From NCBI GenBank assembly GCA_019635715.1, contig JAHBYY010000048.1:1-35915 (forward strand): a stretch of DNA of 35,915 nucleotides, read 5' to 3'. Position numbers and translations under genes: made by a program. This document shows positions 8,810 to 16,083 of this stretch, piece by piece. The DNA comes from Rhizobiaceae bacterium (GTDB lineage: Bacteria > Pseudomonadota > Alphaproteobacteria > Rhizobiales > Rhizobiaceae). Under the pieces are notes generated by a model. The model did no database searches. It was given only the letters and a program-made list of their open reading frames with translations, and was not told where the DNA came from. Within the stretch, counting starts at the first letter, position 1; each line of letters opens with the position of its first letter.

Positions 8810-10147
8810 TCAAGCCTTCTCGCTCTTCTCGAGGATCGGCCGGAACGCCTCCGTCGCGGCCTTGAGTTCAGGCGCGGCCTCGGCACCGCCGATCATGTTG
8901 GTGAGCGCCACGCCGAAGGTGTCGCGGAACTCGGTGACCGGGATGATGTCCGGCAGGCCCGGCCTGCCGATGTCGATCGACTTCACCAGCATGTCGAAAT
9001 AGGCCCTGGGCAGCGGCGAATTCTCGATGACGGCCGGATCCTTGAACGGCGAGATCCGCGCCGAGGAGCCAGCGCCGGTCTGCACCAGCATCGACTGGTT
9101 CTTCTTGTTCAGGTACCACTGCAGATAGAGCCAGGCCGGTCCCTTCTTCTTCGACCCTCGGGCGATGCCGATGCCTTCCGCAAAGATCGCAGACGCCGAT
9201 GCCTTGGGACCGGCGGGCATGACGCCGTAGCCGACCTTGCCGGCGATCCGCGATTTCGCGGGGTCTTCCATGGCACGGGCCCAGGCCGTCGAATCCAGCC
9301 ACATCGCCGCGTAGCCCTGGGTGAAGGTCGTCTGGCACTCGCTCCAGTTGAAGCCGATCGTGCCGGGCGGCGCATAGTCCTTGTTGAGGGTCCGGTAGAG
9401 GTTGGCCGCCCAGATCGCCTCGTCCGTATCGGTCATCAGCTTGCCGCCGGCATCGAGGGCGTCGATGTCCTGGCCGAACAGCAGGTTCATCCACACCGGC
9501 ACATTGGCGTTCTTCAACCCGCGCGACACGAAGCCGTAGACGTTGTTTTCGGGCTTGGTCAGCTTGGCCGCCACCTGGACGATGTCGTCCATCGAGGTCG
9601 GGAACTCGACGCCGGCCTGCTCGAACAGCTCCTTGTTGTAGTAGAGCAGGAAATAGTCGAGGCTGCAGGGCAGCGTGTCCATCCGGCCGTCGGCCTGCGT
9701 CGAGAAGGCGACGCCGCCACGGCTGATATCGGCGAAATCGAAGTCGGGCGCCGTCTGTTCGGGATCGTCCAGCATCGGCCGCAGGTCCTCGAGCCACTGC
9801 CCCTTGCCGGCGAGCCGCTTCATCACGGCCAGCGAGATGTTGGTGACGTCGAAGGTCGGGCTGCCGGAGGCGAATTCGATGACCTGCTTCTGGCGCGCCT
9901 GCTGCTCGGGGATCTGCTCCGACGAAACCTCGATGCCCGTCAGTTCGGTGAATTCATGCTCGACCGACTGGAAATAGTCGTTGCGCGGCGTCTTGGTCAG
10001 CGCGACGTCGATCTTCTCGCCGGCATAGCGCTTCCAATCGAAGCTCGATTGCGCATTGGCCCTCCGCACGATGGCCGGAGCACCCAGGATGGGTACGATG
10101 GCCGCGGCCTGCATCAGTCTCCGTCGTGAAATCCTGAAGGTGGTCAT
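8810..10147 (-). CDS. Periplasmic solute-binding protein, family 1 (sugar/polyol/organic-acid type)
   Basis: A 445-residue exported binding protein for the MalFG-like permeases. The signal region has a twin-arginine pattern (SRRRLMQAA, residues 7-15) and a likely cleavage after ANA in RRANAQ. Family-1 hallmarks are LLYYNKELFEQAG, the surrounding PTSMDDIVQVAAKL, and TQGYAAMWLDSTAWA near the middle. The ATG at 10147 has GGAGG seven bases upstream. The bases before both SBP genes of this block share the 12-mer CACAGGGAGGAA. It heads a three-gene operon that lacks an ATPase, so a shared ATPase encoded elsewhere must energise it. A degenerate operator copy lies at 10244-10258. Confidence 0.93.
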   Translation of the reverse strand: MTTFRISRRRLMQAAAIVPILGAPAIVRRANAQSSFDWKRYAGEKIDVALTKTPRNDYFQSVEHEFTELTGIEVSSEQIPEQQARQKQVIEFASGSPTFDVTNISLAVMKRLAGKGQWLEDLRPMLDDPEQTAPDFDFADISRGGVAFSTQADGRMDTLPCSLDYFLLYYNKELFEQAGVEFPTSMDDIVQVAAKLTKPENNVYGFVSRGLKNANVPVWMNLLFGQDIDALDAGGKLMTDTDEAIWAANLYRTLNKDYAPPGTIGFNWSECQTTFTQGYAAMWLDSTAWARAMEDPAKSRIAGKVGYGVMPAGPKASASAIFAEGIGIARGSKKKGPAWLYLQWYLNKKNQSMLVQTGAGSSARISPFKDPAVIENSPLPRAYFDMLVKSIDIGRPGLPDIIPVTEFRDTFGVALTNMIGGAEAAPELKAATEAFRPILEKSEKA

Positions 10148-10243
10148 GCTCGTTCCTCCCTGTGATCGCGCCCCGTGAGGCGCCCGGGCTTGTCCACGGA
10201 CGCCGAGGGTGATCCGGCCGTGCCGGCCGGTCCACGGCCAACA

Positions 10244-10258
10244 TGTCCGAATTGACCG
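10244..10258. promoter_or_regulatory. Degenerate copy of the inverted repeat, candidate operator (site 2)
   Basis: TGTCCG AAT TGACCG, about 97 bases upstream of the family-1 SBP start, in the 148-base gap after the SDR gene. The left half matches the perfect copy at 6955 except the last base; the right half matches at three of six positions. The spacing to the gene is close to that of site 1. Confidence 0.4.
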
Positions 10259-10295
10259 AACGGCGTCGGCACCCGCGGCGCCAGGAAGCGCCTGC

Positions 10296-11054
10296 TCAGA
10301 TCAGGATGCCGCCGTCGATCGGCATGGTGAGTCCGGTCATGTAGGAAGCCTCGCCGGAGAGCAGCATGACGATCGGCGCGGCGATCTCGCGCGCCTCGGC
10401 CGGCCGCTTCAGCTTCGATCGCGCCTCGAAATTGCGGGTCATGGCGTCGTCGGCCCGCTGCGCCAGGGTCATCTCGGTCGCCACGACGGCGGGCGCCACG
10501 GCATTTACCCGAATGCCGTAGGGGGCGAGGTCGCGGGCGAGCGTCTGCGTCAGGAGCTTCACCGCCGCCTTGGTCGGCGCATAGCCGGTCGGGCAGTTGC
10601 CGGAAACGAAGGCGCAGGTCGAGGCGATGTTGACGATCGAACCTTTGGTTCGCTTGAAGTGATCCAGGAAGGAATGGATCATGTACATGGTCCCGTCGAC
10701 ATTGACGGAGAAGCTCAGCCGCCATTTGTCGAGGAAGTCCGCGTCCTCGAAGCGCTCGCCGAGGCTGACGCCGGCGCAGTTGACCATACCGCAGATGTCG
10801 CCCTGTTCTTCCGCCACCCTGGCGGCCAAGGCACGCACGGCCTGCAGGTCGGACACGTCGAGACGATAGGCGGAAATCTTTGCGCCGCCCTGCCGCAAGG
10901 ACGCCGCAACGGCTTCCGCGCCCTGGAGATTGAGGTCGGCCAGGACGAGTTCGGCGCCTGCCGCGGCGACGTGCCGGGCGGTTTCCGCCCCGATGCCGCG
11001 CCCTGCCCCGGTGATCAGGACGCGGCGGCCGGCGAGCCTGCTGCTGGTCTGCAT
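10296..11054 (-). CDS. Short-chain dehydrogenase/reductase (SDR), NAD(H)-type
   Basis: A 252-residue classical SDR oxidoreductase, probably oxidising a hydroxyl group of a sugar, polyol or hydroxyacid. Motifs: TGAGRGIG (15-22), Asp40 after the second strand, favouring NAD over NADP, NCAG (92-95), Ser145 in NIAST, and the catalytic YAPTK (Tyr158, Lys162). The start at 11054 is chosen for the GGGAGGAAGAA just before the ATG; the extension to 11102 adds residues that fit nothing in the family. It lies directly upstream of the sugar-type importer, on the same strand, and divergent from the flavin dehydrogenase at 11272. The specific substrate is unknown. Confidence 0.92.
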   Translation of the reverse strand: MQTSSRLAGRRVLITGAGRGIGAETARHVAAAGAELVLADLNLQGAEAVAASLRQGGAKISAYRLDVSDLQAVRALAARVAEEQGDICGMVNCAGVSLGERFEDADFLDKWRLSFSVNVDGTMYMIHSFLDHFKRTKGSIVNIASTCAFVSGNCPTGYAPTKAAVKLLTQTLARDLAPYGIRVNAVAPAVVATEMTLAQRADDAMTRNFEARSKLKRPAEAREIAAPIVMLLSGEASYMTGLTMPIDGGILI

Positions 11055-11156
11055 TTCTTCCTCCCGTTGCCGATTTGCGAAGCCCCCGCCGGTTCGCGGC
11101 AAGGCCTGCTTCCCCGGTATTTGGGCTCGGCCGGAGGCTGGCCAGAACCCGGAGCA

Positions 11157-11182
11157 TGTCCATTGTGATTATCTTGGCACAT
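11157..11182. promoter_or_regulatory. Weak motif copy in the SDR/flavin-dehydrogenase divergent region
   Basis: The 217-base divergent region between the SDR start (11054) and the flavin dehydrogenase start (11272) contains TGTCCA (11157-11162) and, twelve bases later, TGGCACA. It is near the middle of the region, about 105 bases from each gene, in a locally AT-richer patch (TTGTGATTATC). The outer halves form an imperfect dyad with wider spacing than the other copies. It may be a variant operator or a chance match. Confidence 0.25.
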
Positions 11183-11271
11183 CCCAGAGGGGCCGATCGC
11201 CTGCACAACTGGGCGGCGAAGCTTCGCTCCGGCGTGGCTTCCCATGCCAACCCTTGCCGTAGGGAGCCGTC

Positions 11272-12675
11272 ATGAATGTCCATACGCCAGCCAAACGCAG
11301 CGAAGCGGTACGCCTGATCTTCGCCGACCTGCAGGCCCTGCTCGGCGAGCGGGCGACCCGCGCCAAGGCGGTGCGCGACGCGCATGGCCATGACGAATCC
11401 CACCATGCGTCGCAGGCACCCGACATCGTCGTCTTCGCCCGCTCGACCGAGGAAGTGGCCGAGATCGTGCGGCTTTGCGGCACCTACCGGCTGCCGGTGA
11501 TCGCCTTCGGCGCCGGCACGTCGCTGGAGGGCCAGGTCAATGCGGTCTGCGGCGGCGTCTGCATCGACCTTTCCCAGATGAACGCCATCCTGCGCGTCAG
11601 TCCCAACGATTTCGACTGCACGGTCGAGGCCGGGGTCCGCCGCAAGCAGTTGAACGAGCATCTGCGCGATACCGGCCTGTTCTTCCCGATCGATCCGGGG
11701 CCGGACGCGACCATCGGCGGCATGGCGGCCACCCGTGCCTCCGGCACCAACGCCGTGCGCTACGGGACCATGCGCGAAGCCGTGCTCTCGCTGACCGTGG
11801 TGGTCGACGGCGGAAGGGTCATCCGCACCGCGCAGCGCGCCCGCAAATCGTCGGCCGGCTACGATCTCACCCGCCTGTTCGTCGGCTCCGAAGGCACCAT
11901 CGGCATCATCACCGAGATCACCTTGCGGCTGCACGCCATCCCCGAGACGATCATCGTCGGCAGTGCCGTGTTCCCGGACGGACGACGCGCCGTCGACGCG
12001 GCGATCACCGCGCTGCAGCTCGGCGTTCCGCTGGCGCGCGCCGAATATCTCGACGAAGCGCAGATCGCCGCCATCAACCGCTTCTCGAAGCTCGACCTGC
12101 CGATCGCGCCGACGCTGTTCATGGAACTGCACGGCAGCCGCAAGCATCTGATCGACCAGATGGAGCTGCTGTTCGAGATCGTCACCGACAATGAAGGGCA
12201 CAGCTTCCGGCAGGCCGAAAGCCTGGAGGCACGCGCCGCCCTCTGGCAGGCCCGCCACGACGCCTACTACGCGGCGGTCAGCCAGCGCGCCGGCGGCAAG
12301 GGCTGGGCGACCGACGTCTGCGTGCCGGTGTCGCGGATCGCCGAGTGCATCGCCCTGACCAAGGACGACCTCGCCGACTGTCCTGTGCCGGCCTGTATCG
12401 TCGGCCATGTCGGCGACGGCAATTTCCACGTCATCTTCTCGCTCGATCCCGACAATGCGGAAGAGATGGAAGCGGTGGCCGCGATCAGCCGGCGGCTTGT
12501 ACGGCGGGCCATCTCCATGGACGGTACCTGCACCGGCGAACACGGCATCGGCCTCGGCAAGCGCAAATATCTTGTCGAGGAGCATGGCGACGCCGTCGAA
12601 CTGATGCGCACGCTCAAGGCGGCCTATGATCCGCTCGGCATCTTCAATCCGGGCAAGATGCTGCCGGCCGCCTGA
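11272..12675 (+). CDS. FAD-binding D-lactate dehydrogenase (cytochrome)/GlcD-type oxidase
   Basis: A 467-residue flavoprotein of the D-2-hydroxyacid dehydrogenase group (vanillyl-alcohol oxidase fold). It would oxidise D-lactate, glycolate or a related 2-hydroxyacid to the 2-oxoacid and pass electrons to the respiratory chain. The PCMH-type FAD domain occupies about residues 45-225 (FGAGTSLEGQ, PGPDATIGGMAATRASGTNA, SEGTIGIITEITLRL). The cap domain follows, with HVGDGNFHVIF and the conserved EHGIGLGKRKY (423-433). The ATG at 11272 follows GGGAG. It is the only plus-strand gene between 1.3 and 16 kb and is divergent from the SDR gene. A 21-bp hairpin follows the stop. Confidence 0.92.
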   Translation: MNVHTPAKRSEAVRLIFADLQALLGERATRAKAVRDAHGHDESHHASQAPDIVVFARSTEEVAEIVRLCGTYRLPVIAFGAGTSLEGQVNAVCGGVCIDLSQMNAILRVSPNDFDCTVEAGVRRKQLNEHLRDTGLFFPIDPGPDATIGGMAATRASGTNAVRYGTMREAVLSLTVVVDGGRVIRTAQRARKSSAGYDLTRLFVGSEGTIGIITEITLRLHAIPETIIVGSAVFPDGRRAVDAAITALQLGVPLARAEYLDEAQIAAINRFSKLDLPIAPTLFMELHGSRKHLIDQMELLFEIVTDNEGHSFRQAESLEARAALWQARHDAYYAAVSQRAGGKGWATDVCVPVSRIAECIALTKDDLADCPVPACIVGHVGDGNFHVIFSLDPDNAEEMEAVAAISRRLVRRAISMDGTCTGEHGIGLGKRKYLVEEHGDAVELMRTLKAAYDPLGIFNPGKMLPAA

Positions 12676-12688
12676 TCGCCTGCAATGC

Positions 12689-12733
12689 AAAGCAACGGGG
12701 CCGGCGCGAACCTCGCGCCGGCCCCGTTGCTTT
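12689..12733. terminator. Bidirectional terminator between convergent genes
   Basis: A perfect 21-bp stem beginning AAAGCAACGGGGCCGG closes on a 3-base loop. It lies between the flavin dehydrogenase stop (12675) and the thiol dioxygenase stop (12761). The AAA at one foot and TTT at the other let it work on both strands, as expected for converging transcripts. Confidence 0.85.
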
Positions 12734-12760
12734 GCCGGTACAAATCCTCCGGCCGGACCG

Positions 12761-13354
12761 TTAGACGTTGACGCCCCGCCAGGGGTTCGGAAGCCGACTG
12801 TTGGAATAGCCGGAGACGAAGTCCTTGCCGGCGCCGGTCAGCGGATCGAACACGGCGCGCGACACCGCGCCGATATTGGCGCCGTAGACATGGATGCTGA
12901 TCGAGGTTTGGTCGGCAAGGGCGTTCGACACCTTGTGGATGTCGCCGACATTCGGCGACACGACGTCGACATCGCCGGGCTCGAGCCGATCGAGCCCGGT
13001 CTCGATCATCGGGGAACCCGCTTCATAGCGCAGCGAGGTCTCCGCCCCGCGCAGCATGCCGATCAGACCCCACACCGTGTGGTTGTGGATCGGGGTGGTC
13101 TGGCCCGGCCCCCATACGAAGCTGACGATCGAGAAACGCTCGAACGGATCGCAATAGAGCAGGTATTGCGAGTAGAACTGCGGGTGCGGCCGGGCGAATT
13201 CGTCCGGCAGCCAGTCATCCTGCGAGACCAGATCGGCGAGCAGCCGGCGGCCCTCGCCGATCATCACGGATTCGTCGCGACCGGCACGGTCGGCAAGCTC
13301 GCTCATGGCGGCGATGAAGCCGCCGAGCCGCGACGTCGAGGACCGGGCCGGCAT
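12761..13354 (-). CDS. Thiol dioxygenase, cupin fold (3-mercaptopropionate/cysteine dioxygenase family)
   Basis: A 197-residue non-haem iron enzyme that adds O2 to a thiol to give a sulfinic acid. Iron ligands of the family are visible: His90 and His92 in TPIHNHTVWG and His140 in VGDIHKVSN. The Ser-His-Tyr relay is S153-H155-Y157 in SISIHVYG. The length, DWLPDEFARPHPQ, FVWGPGQ and the ending SGYSNSRLPN are, from memory, those of the Gln-type bacterial enzymes that prefer 3-mercaptopropionate (Pseudomonas type) rather than mammalian cysteine dioxygenase. Cysteine cannot be excluded. It is nine bases downstream of an AhpD-like gene and likely shares its transcript; TauE lies further upstream on the same strand. 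Confidence 0.88.
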   Translation of the reverse strand: MPARSSTSRLGGFIAAMSELADRAGRDESVMIGEGRRLLADLVSQDDWLPDEFARPHPQFYSQYLLYCDPFERFSIVSFVWGPGQTTPIHNHTVWGLIGMLRGAETSLRYEAGSPMIETGLDRLEPGDVDVVSPNVGDIHKVSNALADQTSISIHVYGANIGAVSRAVFDPLTGAGKDFVSGYSNSRLPNPWRGVNV

Positions 13355-13363
13355 CGCAATGCC

Positions 13364-13717
13364 TCAGGCGGAGGCCGGAGCGCTCATCCCGTCATAGCAG
13401 TCGATGACGCGGGACGAGTAGACGAGCGCGGCGCCGGCGTTCAGCGCGATCGCCACGCCCAGCGCTTCCGCGATCTCCTCGCGAGAGGCGCCGAAGCCGA
13501 TGGCCGCCTCGACATGCGAGGCGATGCAGCCGTCGCAGCGGGTGGTGACGGCGACCGCCAGCGCGATCAGCTCGCGCGTCTTGCCGTCGAGATGGACGGC
13601 CTTTTCGCCCGAGCCGGCCAGTGCGGCATAGCCCTTCATCACTTCCGGCGCGAGCTTGCGCAGGTCGCCGACGCGGCTCTTGACGTTGGCGCGGTATTCT
13701 TTCCAGTTGAGCATCAT
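13364..13717 (-). CDS. AhpD/carboxymuconolactone-decarboxylase-like protein
   Basis: A 117-residue alpha-helical protein of the AhpD-like superfamily. The peroxidase-type active-site motif is CDGCIASH (Cys61, Cys64, His68), which allows thiol-disulfide chemistry. Two adjacent ATGs (13717, 13714) are possible starts; the longer open frame to 13777 adds an unlikely N-terminus. It immediately precedes the thiol dioxygenase gene. I infer that it handles disulfides or peroxides linked to that thiol, for example by keeping it reduced; the family also includes proteins with no known function. A candidate operator lies at 13855-13869, 138 bases upstream of the start. Confidence 0.88.
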   Translation of the reverse strand: MMLNWKEYRANVKSRVGDLRKLAPEVMKGYAALAGSGEKAVHLDGKTRELIALAVAVTTRCDGCIASHVEAAIGFGASREEIAEALGVAIALNAGAALVYSSRVIDCYDGMSAPASA

Positions 13718-13854
13718 CTGGCTGTTCCAGTCTTGTTGGCTGGCCTGCCCCCAATGCGGAACAGGACGTTTTCTCACCTGGCCGATGCGATCCCTCGCGG
13801 CAGCCTACCGACAAAAAGACTAGCAGCGCCGATGGCCCGCTCCGGGGCGGAAAT

Positions 13855-13869
13855 TGTCCAGATCGGACT
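13855..13869. promoter_or_regulatory. Inverted repeat, candidate operator (site 3)
   Basis: TGTCCA GAT CGGACT in the 216-base gap between the TauE stop (13934) and the AhpD-like start (13717). It keeps the same left half and the same GAT spacer as the perfect copy at 6955-6969; the right half matches at four of six positions. It would control the AhpD/thiol dioxygenase pair. Confidence 0.5.
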
Positions 13870-13933
13870 TGAATTCGGGTGCATTGCGCTTGACCGCGTC
13901 CGGCGTTCGCGCACGCCGCGAGCGCCGTATCAG

Positions 13934-14707
13934 CTATGACGCGACGATGACGGACAGGCCGTCCCACAGCAGCTTCAGCCCGACCAGCATGAGCAACGAA
14001 TAGGTCACCAGGTAGAACCGCTCCTGGTCGACGCGCCTGACCAGCCAGATGCCGGCATAGGTGGCGGCGACGGCCACCGGCGCCAGCAGCAGCGCCGCGC
14101 CGAGCGACCCGGTCGTCACCTGCCCGAGCGCGATATAGGCGATGGCCTTCACCCAGTTCATCACGCCGAAGAAGATGACGCTGGTGCCGACATAGATGTT
14201 GCGCGGCAGCCGCTGCGGCAGGACGAAGATCTGGAACGGCGGTCCGCCGGCATGGGCCACCATGCTGGTGAACCCGGCGCCCGCGCCGCACAGCCAGCCG
14301 AACGGCATCGACGGCCGCGACGGGGCGGCCGTCGCGCGCCTGGCGAGCAGCAGGAGCAGGCTGCGGCCGGCAAACGCCACCGAGATCGCCCCGAGCGCGA
14401 TCCCGACCGCGGCCTCCGACAGGTGCGCCGCGAGCCCATAGCCGATCAAGATGCCGACCAGTCCGGGCGGGATGAGGATGACGAGGTTCCTGCGATCGAA
14501 CTCGGCGCGGTAGTTCCAGATGCTCGCCACATCCTGCAGCATCAGCACCGGCAGCATGATCGCCGCCGCGGTCACCGGACCGACCGCGAAGGCCAGCAGC
14601 GGGGTCGACAGCATTCCCAGCCCCGAGAAGCCGCCCTTGCCGAGGCCGGCCAGCGTCACCGCGGTGACCGCGCAGAGGACGGCGACGGGCGTGAAGAATT
14701 CGGTCAC
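13934..14707 (-). CDS. TauE/SafE-family membrane exporter (sulfite/organosulfur type)
   Basis: A 257-residue protein with about eight hydrophobic helices and the family's repeated pattern (GLGKGGFSGLGMLSTPLLAF near the start, then GAGAGFTSMVAHAGGPPFQI in the second half). Members export sulfite, sulfoacetate or other small anions, and several have unknown substrates. Translation appears to start at the GTG at 14707; no better in-frame start was found. It lies 50 bases downstream of the hydroxyacid dehydrogenase, probably in the same transcript, and upstream of the thiol dioxygenase. That setting supports removal of sulfite formed from a sulfinic acid (inference). Confidence 0.88.
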   Translation of the reverse strand: MTEFFTPVAVLCAVTAVTLAGLGKGGFSGLGMLSTPLLAFAVGPVTAAAIMLPVLMLQDVASIWNYRAEFDRRNLVILIPPGLVGILIGYGLAAHLSEAAVGIALGAISVAFAGRSLLLLLARRATAAPSRPSMPFGWLCGAGAGFTSMVAHAGGPPFQIFVLPQRLPRNIYVGTSVIFFGVMNWVKAIAYIALGQVTTGSLGAALLLAPVAVAATYAGIWLVRRVDQERFYLVTYSLLMLVGLKLLWDGLSVIVAS

Positions 14708-14757
14708 GGACGGCCGGCGCTCAGCGGAGAGGACATGTCATGGCGAGAGGTTTCGCG

Positions 14758-15711
14758 TCAGTAGCCGCGCTCGGTATCGATGACGTTGATCAGCGGCTTG
14801 CCGGCGGCGAAGCGCTCAAGGTTCTCCGCAATGATCCCTCGCATTCGCGCCGCATTGCCGTCGCCGTCCCAGGCCAGATGCGACGTGATGCGCACCTTCG
14901 GATGCGTGTAGAACGGATGCCCTTCCGGCAGCGGTTCGGGTTCGGTGACGTCGAGCGTCGCGCGTGCCAGGTGCCCCTGCTGCAGCGCGTCGAGCAACGC
15001 GTCCTGATCGACCAGCCCGCCGCGCGCCACATTGATCAGGTGCAGGCCCGGCTTCGCGCGGGCGAGCGACTCGCGGTTGACGATATGGCGGGTTTCCCGA
15101 GTCGCCGGCATGGCCAGCACCAGATGGTCGGAGCAGGCGAACAAGGCGTTGATGTCGGCCACCGGCTCGACATCCGGCGGGGCGTCTGTCCAGGCGGAAC
15201 GGCGAAACGCGGCAACCTTCATGCCGAAGGCCCGCGCCCGTTCGGCCAGCGCCTGGCCGATGGCGCCGAAGCCCGCAATGCCGAGAACCTTGCCCTGCGG
15301 CGATCCCATCCTGATCTGCTTCCACTCCGACGGGCCGCGGATGCCGGTTTCGTGGACGCGCTTCTCCGTCCCCAGGATTTCTGCCATCACATATTCCGCG
15401 ATGGATGGGGCGTTCGAGCCGCGCGCCGAGGTGACCGTCACGTCCTTCAGGAGCCATTTCGGAAAGGCGTCGATTCCGACCGATTCCAACTGGATCCAGG
15501 CAAGTCCGGTCGGCCAGTCGGCCGGCCGTTCGGACGGAGCGCCCTTCCAGCCGGGCGGCGTGGTGATCAGGATCCGCGTTCGAGCGGGCAATTGCCAGCG
15601 GGGCGTTCCATTATCCGGAACGACCAGATCGAGGTCGGGAGCACAACCGGCGATGAGATTATTGATGTCGGGGCCGAGATGGCTGACGACCAGACTGCGT
15701 TTCGTGTTCAT
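14758..15711 (-). CDS. D-2-hydroxyacid dehydrogenase (NAD-binding, GhrB/SerA-like fold)
   Basis: A 317-residue dehydrogenase that interconverts a 2-oxoacid and a D-2-hydroxyacid with NAD(P)H. The Rossmann motif GFGAIG is at 147-152. Catalytic residues of the family are in place: Arg230 (NVARGGLVDQ), Glu259 (DVTEPEPLP) and His278 (ITSHLAW). The ATG at 15711 (MNTKRS) is preferred because it gives the usual length and follows AGGGCAGGA; the open frame to 15807 adds a hydrophobic lead with no family match. It is the first gene of the minus-strand group toward TauE and is divergent from the HTH-SBP regulator. Its substrate is unknown; a mercapto- or sulfo-substituted pyruvate is one speculative option. 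Confidence 0.9.
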   Translation of the reverse strand: MNTKRSLVVSHLGPDINNLIAGCAPDLDLVVPDNGTPRWQLPARTRILITTPPGWKGAPSERPADWPTGLAWIQLESVGIDAFPKWLLKDVTVTSARGSNAPSIAEYVMAEILGTEKRVHETGIRGPSEWKQIRMGSPQGKVLGIAGFGAIGQALAERARAFGMKVAAFRRSAWTDAPPDVEPVADINALFACSDHLVLAMPATRETRHIVNRESLARAKPGLHLINVARGGLVDQDALLDALQQGHLARATLDVTEPEPLPEGHPFYTHPKVRITSHLAWDGDGNAARMRGIIAENLERFAAGKPLINVIDTERGY

Positions 15712-16083
15712 TCCTGCCCTGGCGGTTGCTGATGCACTGTGCGGAATCGGAAATGCGCCCGCCGAAATGAGGCCGATCATTATCATAGTGATATAAATCG
15801 ACCTCATTCCGGGCAGCGTTCCCGGTACTATCCATAGCCATCATCCGCCTTCGGCGCGGAGTCGTGTAGCCCAAGAATGTCCAGTTTGGGCGCAAGACGG
15901 CCTTGGCGGTAAGGTGCCGGCAAATGCCGGCTGTGAGTTCGGGAGGCGCACAACCAAATCACCTGCGGATTGCAATAGATGGTGCTTCATCTGCCTGTCC
16001 GCTCGCGGGCAAGGAAGGGACACCGGACACCGCGCGGAGGAGCGGATTGCACGGCAGGGGCGCCGGAAGATCGGGAGGAGTGC
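15712..16083. other. Divergent intergenic region upstream of the hydroxyacid dehydrogenase and the HTH-SBP regulator
   Basis: These 372 bases hold no convincing gene. They contain an AT-rich patch at about 15778-15800; on the minus strand it reads TATGATAATGAT and could serve as a -10 for the dehydrogenase, though no good -35 was found. There is also a candidate operator at 15878-15892 and the ribosome site GGGAGGAG just before 16084. The open frame that extends the regulator upstream to 15979 is judged non-coding because this ribosome site fits the ATG at 16084. Confidence 0.6.
15878..15892. promoter_or_regulatory. Inverted repeat, candidate operator (site 4)
   Basis: TGTCCA GTT TGGGCG in the divergent region, 167 bases from the hydroxyacid dehydrogenase start and 192 bases from the regulator start. 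The left half is identical to the perfect copy and the right half matches at four of six positions. A site here would allow autoregulation of the HTH-SBP gene together with control of its divergent neighbour. Confidence 0.45.

Noticed and set aside
15187-15201. TGTCCA GGC GGAACG resembling the operator motif
   Set aside because: It lies inside the hydroxyacid dehydrogenase coding region and the right half does not match; treated as chance.
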